DNA of 64,000 nt from Pseudophaeobacter profundi (GCF_029697505.1 NZ_JARJEF010000002.1:248001-312000), one strand, 5' to 3'. Positions 17,919 to 27,496 are shown, numbered from the stretch's first letter. The notes: generated by a model not told the origin, from the sequence alone. Numbers and translations are program-made.

Positions 17919-18662
17919 CTAGCGCGCTTTCAACAGCTGACGCCAGTATTCCAGCCACTGTGCAAACGACAGCCCCCCGGCCTGCTTGGCCCGCATATAG
18001 CGCAATTCATGCCGCCGCAATTCGGGCGAGACGCTGGCGCTCACCTGGCCGGCATGTACACGGTTCACCACCAATGTGTCTGGTGAAATCACCGGATCGC
18101 CCAGCTGATCCCAAAGCCGCTGATACAGGTCGACATCCATCAGCCAGATCAGCTCTTCGTCGAAATAGACCAGATCCGCGCGCCGCATCGCCAGGACCGA
18201 AGGGCTGGAAACCGTATTTTTGCCAAACATCAGCTTCGGCGTCAGTCGCGGCACCATCGGGCGTTCGACCGCCCCGCCGTTACGGCTGACGCCTGATCCG
18301 CAAAGCTGCCATTTCGCCCCCTTTTCAAAGGATTGCGCGACGGTCTTCATTGCGTCAACACCGTTCAAATAGTCATCCTGAAACAGGATCTTAACGATCT
18401 CACCGCTGGCATGGCGCATGGCATTGTTCACATTGGCCGAGGCCTGCCGCTTGCCATCCCGGTTCCAGATATGACGAATGGACAGCCGATCAGCGAACCC
18501 AGCACAGATCTCTGCCACGGCTTCGTCATCGGATTGATCCGAGACCACCACCTCAAAATCAGCAAAGGTCTGCGTGGTGAGAATATCAAAGCTTTGCGCC
18601 AGGAACCCTGCGCCCTTTCCGCCCATGGCATAGGCCGGAATGCAAAGGCTGATGTGGGGCAT
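17919..18662 (-). CDS. family 2 glycosyltransferase
   Basis: A 247-residue GT-A fold protein. It starts ISLCIPAYAMGGKGAGFL, followed by FEVVVSDQSDD and the donor-binding aspartates in ILFQDDYLNG. No membrane segment is seen. It transfers a sugar from a nucleotide donor to an unknown acceptor. It lies downstream of sufS on the same strand with about 40 bp between, so it may be read through from the suf operon, and a pyruvyl transferase for polysaccharides sits inside that operon. Confidence 0.85.
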   Translation of the reverse strand: MPHISLCIPAYAMGGKGAGFLAQSFDILTTQTFADFEVVVSDQSDDEAVAEICAGFADRLSIRHIWNRDGKRQASANVNNAMRHASGEIVKILFQDDYLNGVDAMKTVAQSFEKGAKWQLCGSGVSRNGGAVERPMVPRLTPKLMFGKNTVSSPSVLAMRRADLVYFDEELIWLMDVDLYQRLWDQLGDPVISPDTLVVNRVHAGQVSASVSPELRRHELRYMRAKQAGGLSFAQWLEYWRQLLKAR

Positions 18663-18702
18663 CTGTTAGTCTTTCCTCGGCAAGCGCAGCCGCGCGGGGG
18701 TA

Positions 18703-19923
18703 TCAGGCAAACAGGTCATGTGCCAGTTCCAGCGCTTCTATCAATGTATCGACCTCAGCCTTGGTGTTATATAGGCCGAAGGAGGCCCGGCAGGTCGCCG
18801 ATAGGCCAAGATGTTCCATCAGCGGCCCGGCGCAGTGATGTCCGGCGCGCACCGCGACGCCCTTCTTGTCCAGAATGGTAGAAATATCATGCGCATGGGC
18901 AGCACCCTCTAATGTGAAGCTAAAGATGGCAGCCTTATCAGCGGCTTGCCCCTGCACGTTCAGCCAGTTCAACCCGGTCAGCCGGGCCATGGCATAGTCA
19001 CGCAGTGCAGCTTCATGGGCGGCAATGTTTTCCATCCCCAGATCCATCATATAGTCCAGCGCAACGCCCAACCCGATGGTCTGCACAATGCCGGGGGTGC
19101 CGGCTTCGAACATCATCGGTGGATCGTTATAGATCACTTGGTTCTTGGACACCTCGCGGATCATATCGCCGCCGCCCATGAAGGGGCGCATTTCCGCCAT
19201 CCGATCCGGATGCACATAGATGGCGCCCGACCCGGACGGACCATAAAGTTTATGCCCGGTGATCGCAAAGAAATCGCAACCAAGATCCTGCACATCCACC
19301 GGCATATGCACCGCGCTTTGTGATCCATCCACCAAGACGGGGACGCCCTTATCATGGGCGGCAGATGTGATGGATTTCACATCAACAACCGTGCCTAGCA
19401 CGTTCGAACATTGGGTAATTGCAATCAGCTTGGTCTTTGGGGTGATCGCATCAATCACCACCTGTGGATCCAGGCTGCCATCTGGCGCGGTATCGACCCA
19501 TTTCAGCACCACCCCCTGACGTTCACGCAGGAAATGCCAGGGCACGATATTGGCGTGATGCTCCATCACTGACAGCAGGATTTCGTCGCCCGGCTGCAGC
19601 CGGGGCATCGCCCAGCCATAGGCCACCATATTGATGCCCTCAGTGGTGCCCGAGTTCAGGACAATACTGTCTTCACTGGCTGCATTCAGAAAGGTGGCAA
19701 TCCGACCGCGCACCCCTTCGTATTTTTCGGTAGCCAGATTGGAAAGGTAGTGTAACCCCCTGTGAACATTTGAATATTCATGTGAATACGCCTGATTGAT
19801 TGCGTCAATCACCACCTGCGGTTTTTGCGCCGAAGCACCGTTATCCAGATAGGTCAGCGGTTTACCGTTCACCTGCCGGGACAGGATCGGAAAGTCGCTG
19901 CGGATTTTTTCTACATCATACAT
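18703..19923 (-). CDS. sufS: cysteine desulfurase SufS
   Basis: A 406-residue PLP-dependent group II desulfurase that takes sulfur from cysteine for Fe-S cluster assembly. TYLDNGASAQKPQ opens the fold, ITGHKLYGPSG contains the PLP lysine, and RAGHHCAGPLM contains the catalytic cysteine. ATG at 19923 gives the family start MYDVEKIRSDFPIL. It overlaps the end of the upstream membrane gene by eight bases. It is the last Fe-S gene of this operon; sufA, sufE and sufT are not seen here. Confidence 0.95.
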   Translation of the reverse strand: MYDVEKIRSDFPILSRQVNGKPLTYLDNGASAQKPQVVIDAINQAYSHEYSNVHRGLHYLSNLATEKYEGVRGRIATFLNAASEDSIVLNSGTTEGINMVAYGWAMPRLQPGDEILLSVMEHHANIVPWHFLRERQGVVLKWVDTAPDGSLDPQVVIDAITPKTKLIAITQCSNVLGTVVDVKSITSAAHDKGVPVLVDGSQSAVHMPVDVQDLGCDFFAITGHKLYGPSGSGAIYVHPDRMAEMRPFMGGGDMIREVSKNQVIYNDPPMMFEAGTPGIVQTIGLGVALDYMMDLGMENIAAHEAALRDYAMARLTGLNWLNVQGQAADKAAIFSFTLEGAAHAHDISTILDKKGVAVRAGHHCAGPLMEHLGLSATCRASFGLYNTKAEVDTLIEALELAHDLFA

Positions 19924-20509
19924 TTTCGGGCAACCCCAGAATGGCAGGGCCCAGCAGCCCGGCAAGAAAGATCATGGCAAAGAACAGCAGGATCGTCGCC
20001 ATCAATATCACGGCAAAAGCATGCCAAAGAGAGGCAAACCCATGCGCTTCATTGACAAAGTTCAACAGCACAAAAAACATCGCAATGCCAACCACCAGAA
20101 CGGCAACCATACCCAGCATCGGCGACAGTTGCAGCACCAGCAGGGCCAGCCCCAGTACCACCAGCTGCACCAGTTGATACCAGACCAAGAGCGCCAGGAT
20201 CGGCATGAAACGCCCACTTCCGCCGATCATCCTACCGCCAAAGGTGACAAGCGCGGCAAAACCAAGACTGCGCAGCGCCGCCGTGAACAGCGACAGCCCG
20301 GAAATACCCGGCACCATTTGCACCCCGGCCAGCTCTGCCGAGGCGGGTAAAAGCATCGCCAGCACGCCAAAGAACAGCGCATTGAGGGTGATGGCAAGGA
20401 AGAGCCCGGTCCAGATCGCCTCATCCGGCCATTGCCGCAACAAAATGCTGCGCGCCGCCGTCCCGGGCGCCCGCAGGGTCAGCACCAAGAAAGACCAGAC
20501 AAACCTCAT
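19916..20509 (-). CDS. Yip1-like membrane protein
   Basis: A 197-residue protein with about five hydrophobic helices, resembling the YIP1 family. The N-terminal FLVLTLRAPGTAARSILLRQ is followed by several leucine/valine-rich segments. It overlaps the preceding gene by ATGA and sufS by eight bases, so it is a fixed part of the operon. No Fe-S function is known for this family; it may simply be co-expressed. Confidence 0.75.
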   Translation of the reverse strand: MRFVWSFLVLTLRAPGTAARSILLRQWPDEAIWTGLFLAITLNALFFGVLAMLLPASAELAGVQMVPGISGLSLFTAALRSLGFAALVTFGGRMIGGSGRFMPILALLVWYQLVQLVVLGLALLVLQLSPMLGMVAVLVVGIAMFFVLLNFVNEAHGFASLWHAFAVILMATILLFFAMIFLAGLLGPAILGLPENV

Positions 20510-21003
20510 GCCTGCACCTCTGGACGCACCCAATAGCCCTGATACATTCCCGAGATCACAAACCACAGGAAGGCCGAAAACCACAGCCCGCCAATCAGGT
20601 TCAGCTCTACCCCCGGCCCGATCATACCAGCCACCAGACCATTCAGCAGCATCAGCGGGCTGGTGGCAAGGAAGCTCCAGAACAGGGCCAGACGCGCGGC
20701 ATGGCTCTCGCCCTCACCGCGCAGAATACGAGCGATCCAGTGCAGGATCAGCGCCAGTGTATAGAGCGCCAGAGGAGCCACAAAAATGATGCCAAACAAT
20801 GCGTTTGACAGCAACATTGTCTGTTCCTGCCCGGTTAGATGTGCCTCGCGCGCAAGGCCGGGCATACGCCCGATAAACATCAGCGCACAGCCCGCCATCA
20901 AAAACGCCAGCATACGGTCCTCACGCGGGCCCATAGCCAGGAGCCGCGCAAAAACGCGACGCGGCCCCCGATAGGTCGCCAGGATATCTCCGGTAACGGC
21001 CAT
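20506..21003 (-). CDS. Yip1-like membrane protein
   Basis: A 165-residue protein with about four hydrophobic helices, similar in layout to its downstream neighbour, which suggests a pair acting together. It starts directly at the sufD stop (TGA then ATG) and ends in an ATGA overlap. The first 35 residues, with TYRGPRRVFARLLAMGPRED, are basic and probably cytoplasmic. Function unknown. Confidence 0.75.
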   Translation of the reverse strand: MAVTGDILATYRGPRRVFARLLAMGPREDRMLAFLMAGCALMFIGRMPGLAREAHLTGQEQTMLLSNALFGIIFVAPLALYTLALILHWIARILRGEGESHAARLALFWSFLATSPLMLLNGLVAGMIGPGVELNLIGGLWFSAFLWFVISGMYQGYWVRPEVQA

Positions 21004-22284
21004 TCAGCGACGCCGCGACAGCCAGCCTTCGAGCCGGGCAACAATGTCAGCGGCGATATCCGTGTCTTCGACTTCGCCAACTGCCTCGGCCAGAAAGGCC
21101 AGGGTCAAAAGATCGGTGGCATCGGCTGTCGGAATCCCGCGCGAGCGCAGGTAGAACAGTGCCTCTTCGTCGATTGCCCCAGTGGTGGAACCATGTGAAC
21201 AAATCACGTCATCGGCGTAGATTTCCAGCTCTGGCTTGGCAAGGAACTGGCTGTCCCCATCCAGCAAGAGCGACTGGCTGATCTGGTAGCCATCGGTCTT
21301 TTGTGCGCCCTCCTTGACCAGGATTTTTCCCTGGAACACCCCGGTTGCCCCGTTGCGCAGCACCTTTTTGAAAACCTGGCGGCTCTCGCAGTTGACGGCA
21401 TCATGGGTGATGAACACGGTGTCATCGTGGTGGAAATCGCCATCCCCGACGCAGGCGCCAGCAATATGGGCGATGGCATCATCACCCAGCAGCTCAATCA
21501 CCGATTCATTGCGGGTCAGCACGCCATTTACGGTGAGGGTGAAGCTCTTGAACACGGATTCCTTGCCCAGACGCGCAAACATATGGTTTGCAGCGCGGCG
21601 TTCATGGTCACGCCCCTGCGCTCGCACCAGATGCAACTTGCCGGTGTCGGCAATGTCGATCTCCAGGCAGCTGTTAAAGCGCGATGCGCCTGGGCCGTTT
21701 TCCAGCAGGGTTGCCTCGGCGCCCGCCTCGACCCGGACCAGATGGTGCACCATGGCATCGGACATCTCATCCGAATGCAGGTAAACCAGATTGATCGGCT
21801 TGCTTGGGGTGCCGGTCACGTGAATGGCAATGCCATCCGCCGCAAAGGCCGTATTCAGCGCAGCCAGAGGCCGTGCCACGGGGGCCTGGCCACGGGCTTC
21901 CAATACGCCATAAAGATCCTTGGCCCAGTGGATGTCCTGGCCGCAGACATCAGCGATCCGATCAATGGTAACGCCTTCCAGGCTCAGATCATCAGAAGCA
22001 TCTGCATCATAGACGCCGTCGACAAAAACGATCTTCAAGCGATCGAAATCATCAAACATTGGCGCCTCGTCCGAGACAAAGACAGAGGCCTTGGTTACGT
22101 CAGTTTCCGTCAGCGTGTCGGGGCGGGTGAATTTCCAGTATTCATCCCGTCGTCCCGGCAGCCCGAGGGTTTGCACCCGCGCCAGGGCCGCCTGACGGGC
22201 CGCCGCCAGGCAGCCGCCTGCGGGCAGGCGCAGCGCGGCCAGCCGTGCCTCGGTGGCACCTTGTTTCACATCAGCAAGACCCAT
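21004..22284 (-). CDS. sufD: Fe-S assembly scaffold protein SufD
   Basis: A 426-residue SufD/SufB-family beta-helix protein. The N-terminal part has the expected RRDEYWKFTRPDTL. The C-terminal part has FQGKILVKEGAQKTDGYQ, AKPELEIYADDVICSHGSTT and EEALFYLRSRGI, which hold the conserved histidine of the SufBCD scaffold. SufD with SufB and the ATPase SufC forms the SufBC2D complex where clusters are built. ATG at 22284 lies one base after the sufC stop. Confidence 0.95.
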   Translation of the reverse strand: MGLADVKQGATEARLAALRLPAGGCLAAARQAALARVQTLGLPGRRDEYWKFTRPDTLTETDVTKASVFVSDEAPMFDDFDRLKIVFVDGVYDADASDDLSLEGVTIDRIADVCGQDIHWAKDLYGVLEARGQAPVARPLAALNTAFAADGIAIHVTGTPSKPINLVYLHSDEMSDAMVHHLVRVEAGAEATLLENGPGASRFNSCLEIDIADTGKLHLVRAQGRDHERRAANHMFARLGKESVFKSFTLTVNGVLTRNESVIELLGDDAIAHIAGACVGDGDFHHDDTVFITHDAVNCESRQVFKKVLRNGATGVFQGKILVKEGAQKTDGYQISQSLLLDGDSQFLAKPELEIYADDVICSHGSTTGAIDEEALFYLRSRGIPTADATDLLTLAFLAEAVGEVEDTDIAADIVARLEGWLSRRR

Positions 22285-22285
22285 T

Positions 22286-23041
22286 TCAGGACACCTCCGC
22301 CAGGATATCGGTGTAGCCGTTGTTTTCGACTTCCAGCGCCAGCTCGGGGCCACCGGTTTTCACGATTTTACCGTCGGCAAGAATGTGTACGACATCGGGT
22401 TTGATATGATCCAGCAGGCGCTGATAGTGGGTGATAACCAGGAAACCACGGCCCTCGTCGCGCAGGGCGTTCACCCCCTCGGCCACCAGTTTCATTGCGT
22501 CCACATCCAGGCCGGAATCGGTTTCATCCAGGATGCACATCTTGGGTTCCAGCATGGCCATCTGCAGGATTTCGTTGCGCTTTTTCTCACCGCCAGAGAA
22601 GCCAACATTGACCGGACGCTTGAGCATATCAGCATCAATCTTCAGATCCTTGGCTTTGGCGCGGATGGTTTTCAGGAACTCTGCCGCCGAGAGCTCTTCT
22701 TCACCACGCGCTTTGCGCTGTGCATTCACTGCAGTGCGCAGGAAGGTCATGTTGCCGACACCGGGAATTTCAACCGGGTATTGGAAGGCCAGAAACACCC
22801 CAAGCGCCGCGCGCTCTTCGGGTTCCAGTTCCAGCAGATCCTGGCCCGCCAGGGTGGCGCTACCCTCGGTGACCTCATAGCCATCGCGGCCCGACAGCAC
22901 ATAAGACAGCGTCGACTTACCAGAGCCATTGGGCCCCATGATCGCATGCACCTTGCCTGCCTCAACAGTCAGGTCCAGACCTTTCAGGATCTGCTTGTCC
23001 TCATCTTCAAGTTTGACGTGCAGGTTTTTGATTTCGAGCAT
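22286..23041 (-). CDS. sufC: Fe-S assembly ATPase SufC
   Basis: A 251-residue ABC-type ATPase. Walker A is GPNGSGKST, the Q-loop region AFQYPVEIPGV is SufC-specific, the signature is FSGGEKKRNEI, and Walker B is MCILDETDSGLD. It drives conformational change of the SufBC2D scaffold. ATG at 23041 gives the family start MLEIKNLHV with GAGG upstream. It is followed after one base by sufD. Confidence 0.97.
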   Translation of the reverse strand: MLEIKNLHVKLEDEDKQILKGLDLTVEAGKVHAIMGPNGSGKSTLSYVLSGRDGYEVTEGSATLAGQDLLELEPEERAALGVFLAFQYPVEIPGVGNMTFLRTAVNAQRKARGEEELSAAEFLKTIRAKAKDLKIDADMLKRPVNVGFSGGEKKRNEILQMAMLEPKMCILDETDSGLDVDAMKLVAEGVNALRDEGRGFLVITHYQRLLDHIKPDVVHILADGKIVKTGGPELALEVENNGYTDILAEVS

Positions 23042-23076
23042 TTTTTCCTCGTCTCTTTTCTTGGGGCCGCACCGGT

Positions 23077-23904
23077 TCAGGCACTGCCAATGTGTTGTGG
23101 TGCGTGCAAGCACGCAGGAAAACTGTGGCGCAGATCCGCCTGGGCGCGACGGATGCCCGCAGCGTAGGACAGATCTGCCGGTTGTTGGGTTGCCCGCGCA
23201 TGATCCGGGATCTGGTCCCAGGACAGCGGGGAAATCAGCACCCGCCCGATAGAGGCGGCGTAGTCATAGTATTTCAGGTGCCCCTGATCGCCGGGTGACA
23301 CCCAGGTCGAGGGCACGCCGTAGGCATCCGCCGTGATCAGCCCATGCAGCGAAGCGGCGTAGACATGACCACAGGCGCTGATCTGGCGACAGACGCTCTG
23401 TGCATCCTGGCGCGGATCAATCAGCACCATGTCATCGCTGCCCGTGACCTGGGCCAGGCGCTGTGCTTCCTCCATCTGGCTGTGATGCGGCACCAGGCCA
23501 AAGGCATGGGTTCTGCTGGGGGAGGCGGGGTAAACATCGCCCACCAAAAGACCGGGATCGCCAAAGCGGTCGGTTTTGATCCCCAGTAAGGCCGCCGTTA
23601 TAGGACCGCGCAGCAAGGCAATGTTTACGTTGGATAAAAAATCCAACGATGACACCGCGTGCAACAGGCCACTGCCCCAGATCCAGGGCTTTTGCCGATC
23701 AGGATCGAGTTCGGAAAACTTGCGCCTGGCGATCTGCAGGATTGACCCAATGGCATAAAGATCTGCCTTGCCTGGACCTGCATGCACCACATCACGGCCG
23801 CACAAATGCGCCACCACGCTGGCAGAAAGCGCGTCGCCAAAGTTTGGCACCGCCTTCCACCAGAACAGCCCAAGGGCCGCGTTATGGGATGCCGCAAGCG
23901 CCAT
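23077..23904 (-). CDS. polysaccharide pyruvyl transferase family protein
   Basis: A 275-residue protein of the polysaccharide pyruvyl transferase/CsaB family. NFGDALSASVVAHLCGRDVVH near the start is the usual N-terminal motif in this family (first 20 residues given here start at N20), and AASLHGLITADAYGVPSTW is the conserved C-terminal SLHG motif. Members add pyruvate ketals to sugar residues. It sits between the YbjQ-like gene and sufC, a few bases from the former and 35 bp from sufC. A link to Fe-S assembly is not evident. Confidence 0.83.
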   Translation of the reverse strand: MALAASHNAALGLFWWKAVPNFGDALSASVVAHLCGRDVVHAGPGKADLYAIGSILQIARRKFSELDPDRQKPWIWGSGLLHAVSSLDFLSNVNIALLRGPITAALLGIKTDRFGDPGLLVGDVYPASPSRTHAFGLVPHHSQMEEAQRLAQVTGSDDMVLIDPRQDAQSVCRQISACGHVYAASLHGLITADAYGVPSTWVSPGDQGHLKYYDYAASIGRVLISPLSWDQIPDHARATQQPADLSYAAGIRRAQADLRHSFPACLHAPQHIGSA

Positions 23905-23906
23905 CT

Positions 23907-24221
23907 TCAGCCGATCACCACTGCAGTGCCACTGGCCGAAACCATCAACATGGAATCTGCGATGACCTCGTAATCGAGATCAACACCCACCACCGCATTG
24001 GCACCCTTTTCACGGGCGCGCTCTTCCAGCTCTGCCAGCGCGGTCTCGCGCGCGTCCTGCAGTTTGCTTTCATAGGCGCCAGAGCGCCCACCGACGATAT
24101 CGGTGACCGATGCAAAGAAATCGCGCACCACATTGGCGCCCATGATGGCCTCGCCCACGACGATACCCTTGTAGTCGGCGATCTGATAGCCTTCGACGGA
24201 CGGTGTGGTTGTCACGATCAT
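23907..24221 (-). CDS. YbjQ-like heavy-metal-binding domain protein
   Basis: A 104-residue protein of the YbjQ family (PF01906). [19 protein letters not shown] and [15 protein letters not shown] are the family signatures. The family forms pentamers and is called heavy-metal-binding by homology only. ATG at 24221 gives the usual short N-terminus ([12 protein letters not shown]). It is within the suf operon, 38 bp after sufB. Confidence 0.88.
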   Translation of the reverse strand: MIVTTTPSVEGYQIADYKGIVVGEAIMGANVVRDFFASVTDIVGGRSGAYESKLQDARETALAELEERAREKGANAVVGVDLDYEVIADSMLMVSASGTAVVIG

Positions 24222-24259
24222 GTTTCTGCCTCCTTGCGGTGATGCCCAGGGGCCTGCCA

Positions 24260-25780
24260 TTACCCGACAGACCCTTCCAGCGAGATGGCGACCAGTTGCT
24301 GGGCTTCCATGGCGAATTCCATCGGCAGGGCCTGTAGCACATCCTTGCAGAAACCATTGACCACCAGGGCCACCGCTTCTTCCTCGTCCATGCCACGCTG
24401 ACGGCAGTAGAACAGCTGGTCATCGTCCACCTTGGAGGTTGTCGCCTCATGCTCTACCCGAGATGAGTTATTCTTCACCTCGATATAGGGCACCGTGTGT
24501 GCACCGCATTTGTCGCCGATCAACAAGCTGTCGCACTGGGTGTAGTTGCGCGAGTTCTTGGCCTTGGGGTGCATTGACACCAGCCCGCGATAGGTGTTCT
24601 GCGCCTTGCCGGCAGAGATACCCTTGGACACGATGCGCGACTTGGTGTTCTTGCCCAGATGCACCATCTTGGTGCCGGTATCGGCCTGCTGCATGTTGTT
24701 GGCGATGGCGATCGAGTAGAATTCGCCCTGGCTTTCATTGCCGCGCAGGATGCAGGAGGGGTATTTCCAGGTCACGGCAGAGCCGGTTTCAACCTGGGTC
24801 CACATGACCTTGGCGCGATCACCGCGGCAGTCGGCGCGTTTGGTGACAAAGTTATAGATACCGCCCTTGCCGTTTTCATCACCGGGATACCAGTTCTGCA
24901 CGGTGGAATACTTCACCTCGGCGTCTTCCTCGACGATGATTTCAACCACAGCGGCGTGCAGCTGGGCGATGTCACGGGCCGGGGCGGTACAGCCTTCCAG
25001 GTAGCTGACATACGACCCCTTGTCAGCGATGATCAGGGTGCGTTCGAACTGGCCGGTGTTTTCCGCGTTGATACGGAAATAGGTGCTCAGCTCCATCGGG
25101 CAGCGCACGCCCGGCGGGATGTAGACAAAGGAGCCATCCGAGAACACGGCCGAATTCAACGTCGCATAGAAGTTATCCGAGACAGGAACCACGGTGCCGA
25201 GGTATTTTTTCACCAGTTCGGGGTGTTCTTTGATTGCTTCGGAGATCGAGCAGAAAATCACGCCAGCTTTCTTCAGCTCAGCCTGGAAGGTGGTGCCGAC
25301 GGAAACGGAATCAAACACCGCGTCCACCGCAACCTTACGGCCTTCGGCGGGGGCATCTTCAGCCCCCTCGACACCAGCAAGAATCATCTGTTCTTTCAAA
25401 GGGATGCCAAGCTTCTTGTAGGTTTCCAGCAGCTTGGGGTCGACCTCATCCAGGGATTTTGGCTTCACTTCCATCGATTTCGGACGGGCGTAATAATACT
25501 GGTCCTGGAAATCGATTTCCGGGTAGTCCACCATCGCCCAGGTTGGCTCTTCCTTCTGCAGCCAGCGATCATAGGCCTCCAGCCGCCAGTTGAGCATCCA
25601 CTCTGGCTCTTCGTTCTTTTCCGAGATCAGGCGAACGATATCAGTGGTCAGCCCTTTGGGGGCATATTCCATCTCGATCTCTGTTGCCCAGCCATATTTA
25701 TAAGTGCTGACTTCGTTCACCGCATCCACGGTTTCCTGGTCAACGCCTTCCTTGACTTGGGTCTGGTCCAAAGCGGCCAT
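24260..25780 (-). CDS. sufB: Fe-S assembly scaffold protein SufB
   Basis: A 506-residue SufB. The N-terminal part has [18 protein letters not shown], followed by the beta-helix core with [19 protein letters not shown] and [18 protein letters not shown] (conserved cysteine). [20 protein letters not shown] lies near the C-terminus, before the last helices. Cluster assembly occurs on SufB with SufC and SufD. ATG at 25780 has GGAGAAAATC directly upstream. Length fits the family. Confidence 0.96.
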   Translation of the reverse strand: MAALDQTQVKEGVDQETVDAVNEVSTYKYGWATEIEMEYAPKGLTTDIVRLISEKNEEPEWMLNWRLEAYDRWLQKEEPTWAMVDYPEIDFQDQYYYARPKSMEVKPKSLDEVDPKLLETYKKLGIPLKEQMILAGVEGAEDAPAEGRKVAVDAVFDSVSVGTTFQAELKKAGVIFCSISEAIKEHPELVKKYLGTVVPVSDNFYATLNSAVFSDGSFVYIPPGVRCPMELSTYFRINAENTGQFERTLIIADKGSYVSYLEGCTAPARDIAQLHAAVVEIIVEEDAEVKYSTVQNWYPGDENGKGGIYNFVTKRADCRGDRAKVMWTQVETGSAVTWKYPSCILRGNESQGEFYSIAIANNMQQADTGTKMVHLGKNTKSRIVSKGISAGKAQNTYRGLVSMHPKAKNSRNYTQCDSLLIGDKCGAHTVPYIEVKNNSSRVEHEATTSKVDDDQLFYCRQRGMDEEEAVALVVNGFCKDVLQALPMEFAMEAQQLVAISLEGSVG

Positions 25781-25795
25781 GATTTTCTCCTACAC

Positions 25796-26839
25796 TCACG
25801 CCACGCGGGCGCGATGTTTCTTGTGTTTCTGGAGCCACGCATCAGCAAAGCGCAGCACCTCTTCTTTTGTTGTTGTCGGCCCGAGTGAGACGCGCACGGC
25901 GCCCTGGGCGATCTCTTGGTCAAATCCCATCGCGCGCAACACCGCACTGGCGCGCACCTTGCCACTGGAACAGGCAGAACCGGCACTGATGGCAAAGCCC
26001 GCAAGGTCCATCTGCATCACCTGGGTTTCCCCCTTCCAGCCGGGAACGGCAAAGCAAGAGGTATTGGGCAGGCGCGCACTGTCTTTGCCAATACAGGTAA
26101 GCTCTGGAGCGCCAGCCACAAGGGCCTGTTCCATCAGGTCGCGCAGCTCCGCCACGCGTTCCCAGGTGCCATCAGCCAATTGCCGGGCTGCGGCTTCGGC
26201 AGCTGCGCCAAAACCTGCAATCCCGATGGTGTTTTCGGTGCCCGAGCGGCGGCCCATTTCCTGACCTCCACCGCGAATTTGCGCAGCAAGATCGGTACCA
26301 CGCGGCATCACCACGGCGCCAACGCCCTTTGGCCCCCCAAGCTTATGGGCAGAGATCAGTGCCATCTGAACCCCCATCCAATTAAAGGCGATTGGCAGCT
26401 TTCCAAAGCCCTGGGTCATGTCGCTCACCGCGAGGCCCTGCGGCAGATCCTGCACAACGCCGGTTTCGGAATTGGCAAGCTGCAGGGTAGAATCCTGCGC
26501 CGCATCTGGCACCACATGCCCCGAAGGCAAAGTCGACAATTCTTCGACTGTCCAAGCCCTTACAGCGTCATGCTCAATCGCGGCTGAGCGCAATTTCCGC
26601 CCCGCCAGCGCCAGAGAGGCCCCTTCGGTAGAGCCGGAAGTAAAGACAATATCGGCACCATCCGCCCCAAAGGCCGCCGCAATCTGCGCCCGCGCACGTT
26701 CCACCACGGCCTTGGCGCTGCGCCCTTCAGCATGTACCGAAGATGGATTGCCGCAATGCTCCATCGCCGCAATCATGGCGGCGCGTGCATCCGGGTGCAG
26801 CGGGGTCGTTGCGTTATGATCCAGGTAAACCCGTGTCAT
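25796..26839 (-). CDS. cysteine desulfurase, NifS/IscS type
   Basis: A 347-residue PLP enzyme of group I, shorter than E. coli IscS. It starts VYLDHNATTPLHPDARAAM, has the PLP lysine in SAHKLGGPKG and the catalytic cysteine in SAGSACSSGKV. Rhodobacterales often keep this second desulfurase between iscR and sufB, while sufS is at the operon end. It likely supplies sulfur to SufB or to other acceptors. It starts 54 bp after iscR ends. Confidence 0.93.
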   Translation of the reverse strand: MTRVYLDHNATTPLHPDARAAMIAAMEHCGNPSSVHAEGRSAKAVVERARAQIAAAFGADGADIVFTSGSTEGASLALAGRKLRSAAIEHDAVRAWTVEELSTLPSGHVVPDAAQDSTLQLANSETGVVQDLPQGLAVSDMTQGFGKLPIAFNWMGVQMALISAHKLGGPKGVGAVVMPRGTDLAAQIRGGGQEMGRRSGTENTIGIAGFGAAAEAAARQLADGTWERVAELRDLMEQALVAGAPELTCIGKDSARLPNTSCFAVPGWKGETQVMQMDLAGFAISAGSACSSGKVRASAVLRAMGFDQEIAQGAVRVSLGPTTTKEEVLRFADAWLQKHKKHRARVA

Positions 26840-26893
26840 AGAAACATCTTTTCTTGTTCCAAAAGGGTGGGGAATTGCGGCAATCCCATTGTG

Positions 26894-27355
26894 CTATTCC
26901 GCGTCTACGACAGAAAACAATCCAGGAACCGCAGGACAGGGGGCAAGATCATTCTGAATGACATCCGACAGCCTGGTCTGGTGCAGGAAGACATAGACAT
27001 GGGCGCTGAGGCTTTGCCACAAACGGTTGGACAGCGATTGCGCCCGGCTACCGCTGGTCCCACCCGATGCCCCTGCCCCTATGTGCATCGCATCAACCGT
27101 TTCATCCACCGCGCTCAAGATATCTACGACGCGAATTTCCGAGGCCGGACGTGCCAGACGATAGCCGCCGCCGGGGCCGCGTACCGATGTCACCAGCTCA
27201 GCCCGGCGCAGTTTCACGAAAAGCTGTTCCAGATAGGGCAGCGATATATTCTGACGCTTGGAAATATCCCCAAGCACCACCAAAGCATCGCCCGGTTGCA
27301 GCGCGATATCTGCCAACGCGACCATGGCATAGCGGCCTTTGGTAGAAAGCTTCAT
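26894..27355 (-). CDS. iscR: Rrf2-family regulator IscR
   Basis: A 153-residue Rrf2 protein. The winged helix contains MKLSTKGRYAMVALADIA, ISLPYLEQLFVKLRRAELV and SVRGPGGGYRLARP, the DNA-recognition and wing segments. The three-cysteine loop of E. coli IscR is absent; the same place reads HIGAGASGGTSGSRAQSLSN. The only cysteine in the protein is residue 140 (LAPCPAV). A single-cysteine IscR is described from Rhodobacter sphaeroides. It leads the suf operon and probably represses it. Confidence 0.93.
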   Translation of the reverse strand: MKLSTKGRYAMVALADIALQPGDALVVLGDISKRQNISLPYLEQLFVKLRRAELVTSVRGPGGGYRLARPASEIRVVDILSAVDETVDAMHIGAGASGGTSGSRAQSLSNRLWQSLSAHVYVFLHQTRLSDVIQNDLAPCPAVPGLFSVVDAE

Positions 27356-27459
27356 CTTTCCATCTCTCCAAACATCGGTTCCGACGCGAAAACATTGACC
27401 TTTTCCGCCTGAGTGCGTATCTCAGCGTCACGGTGCAATGCAATGGCCTGCGCCAGCAA

Positions 27460-27496
27460 TTAGAATTGTTCTAAGATGACTGATGGAATTCGTCAA
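27460..27496 (-). promoter_or_regulatory. suf operon promoter with Irr-type operator
   Basis: On the minus strand TTGACG (27491-27496) and TAGAAC (27468-27473) are spaced 17 bp, a plausible sigma-70 promoter. The perfect palindrome TTAGAATTGTTCTAA (27460-27474) matches the Irr control element (TTAGAA-N3-TTCTAA) of alphaproteobacteria and covers the -10 box, so Irr binding should repress. The iscR start is about 105 bp downstream. Confidence 0.72.

Noticed and set aside
24659-25888. 409-codon open frame opposite sufB
   Set aside because: It is an antisense shadow of sufB.
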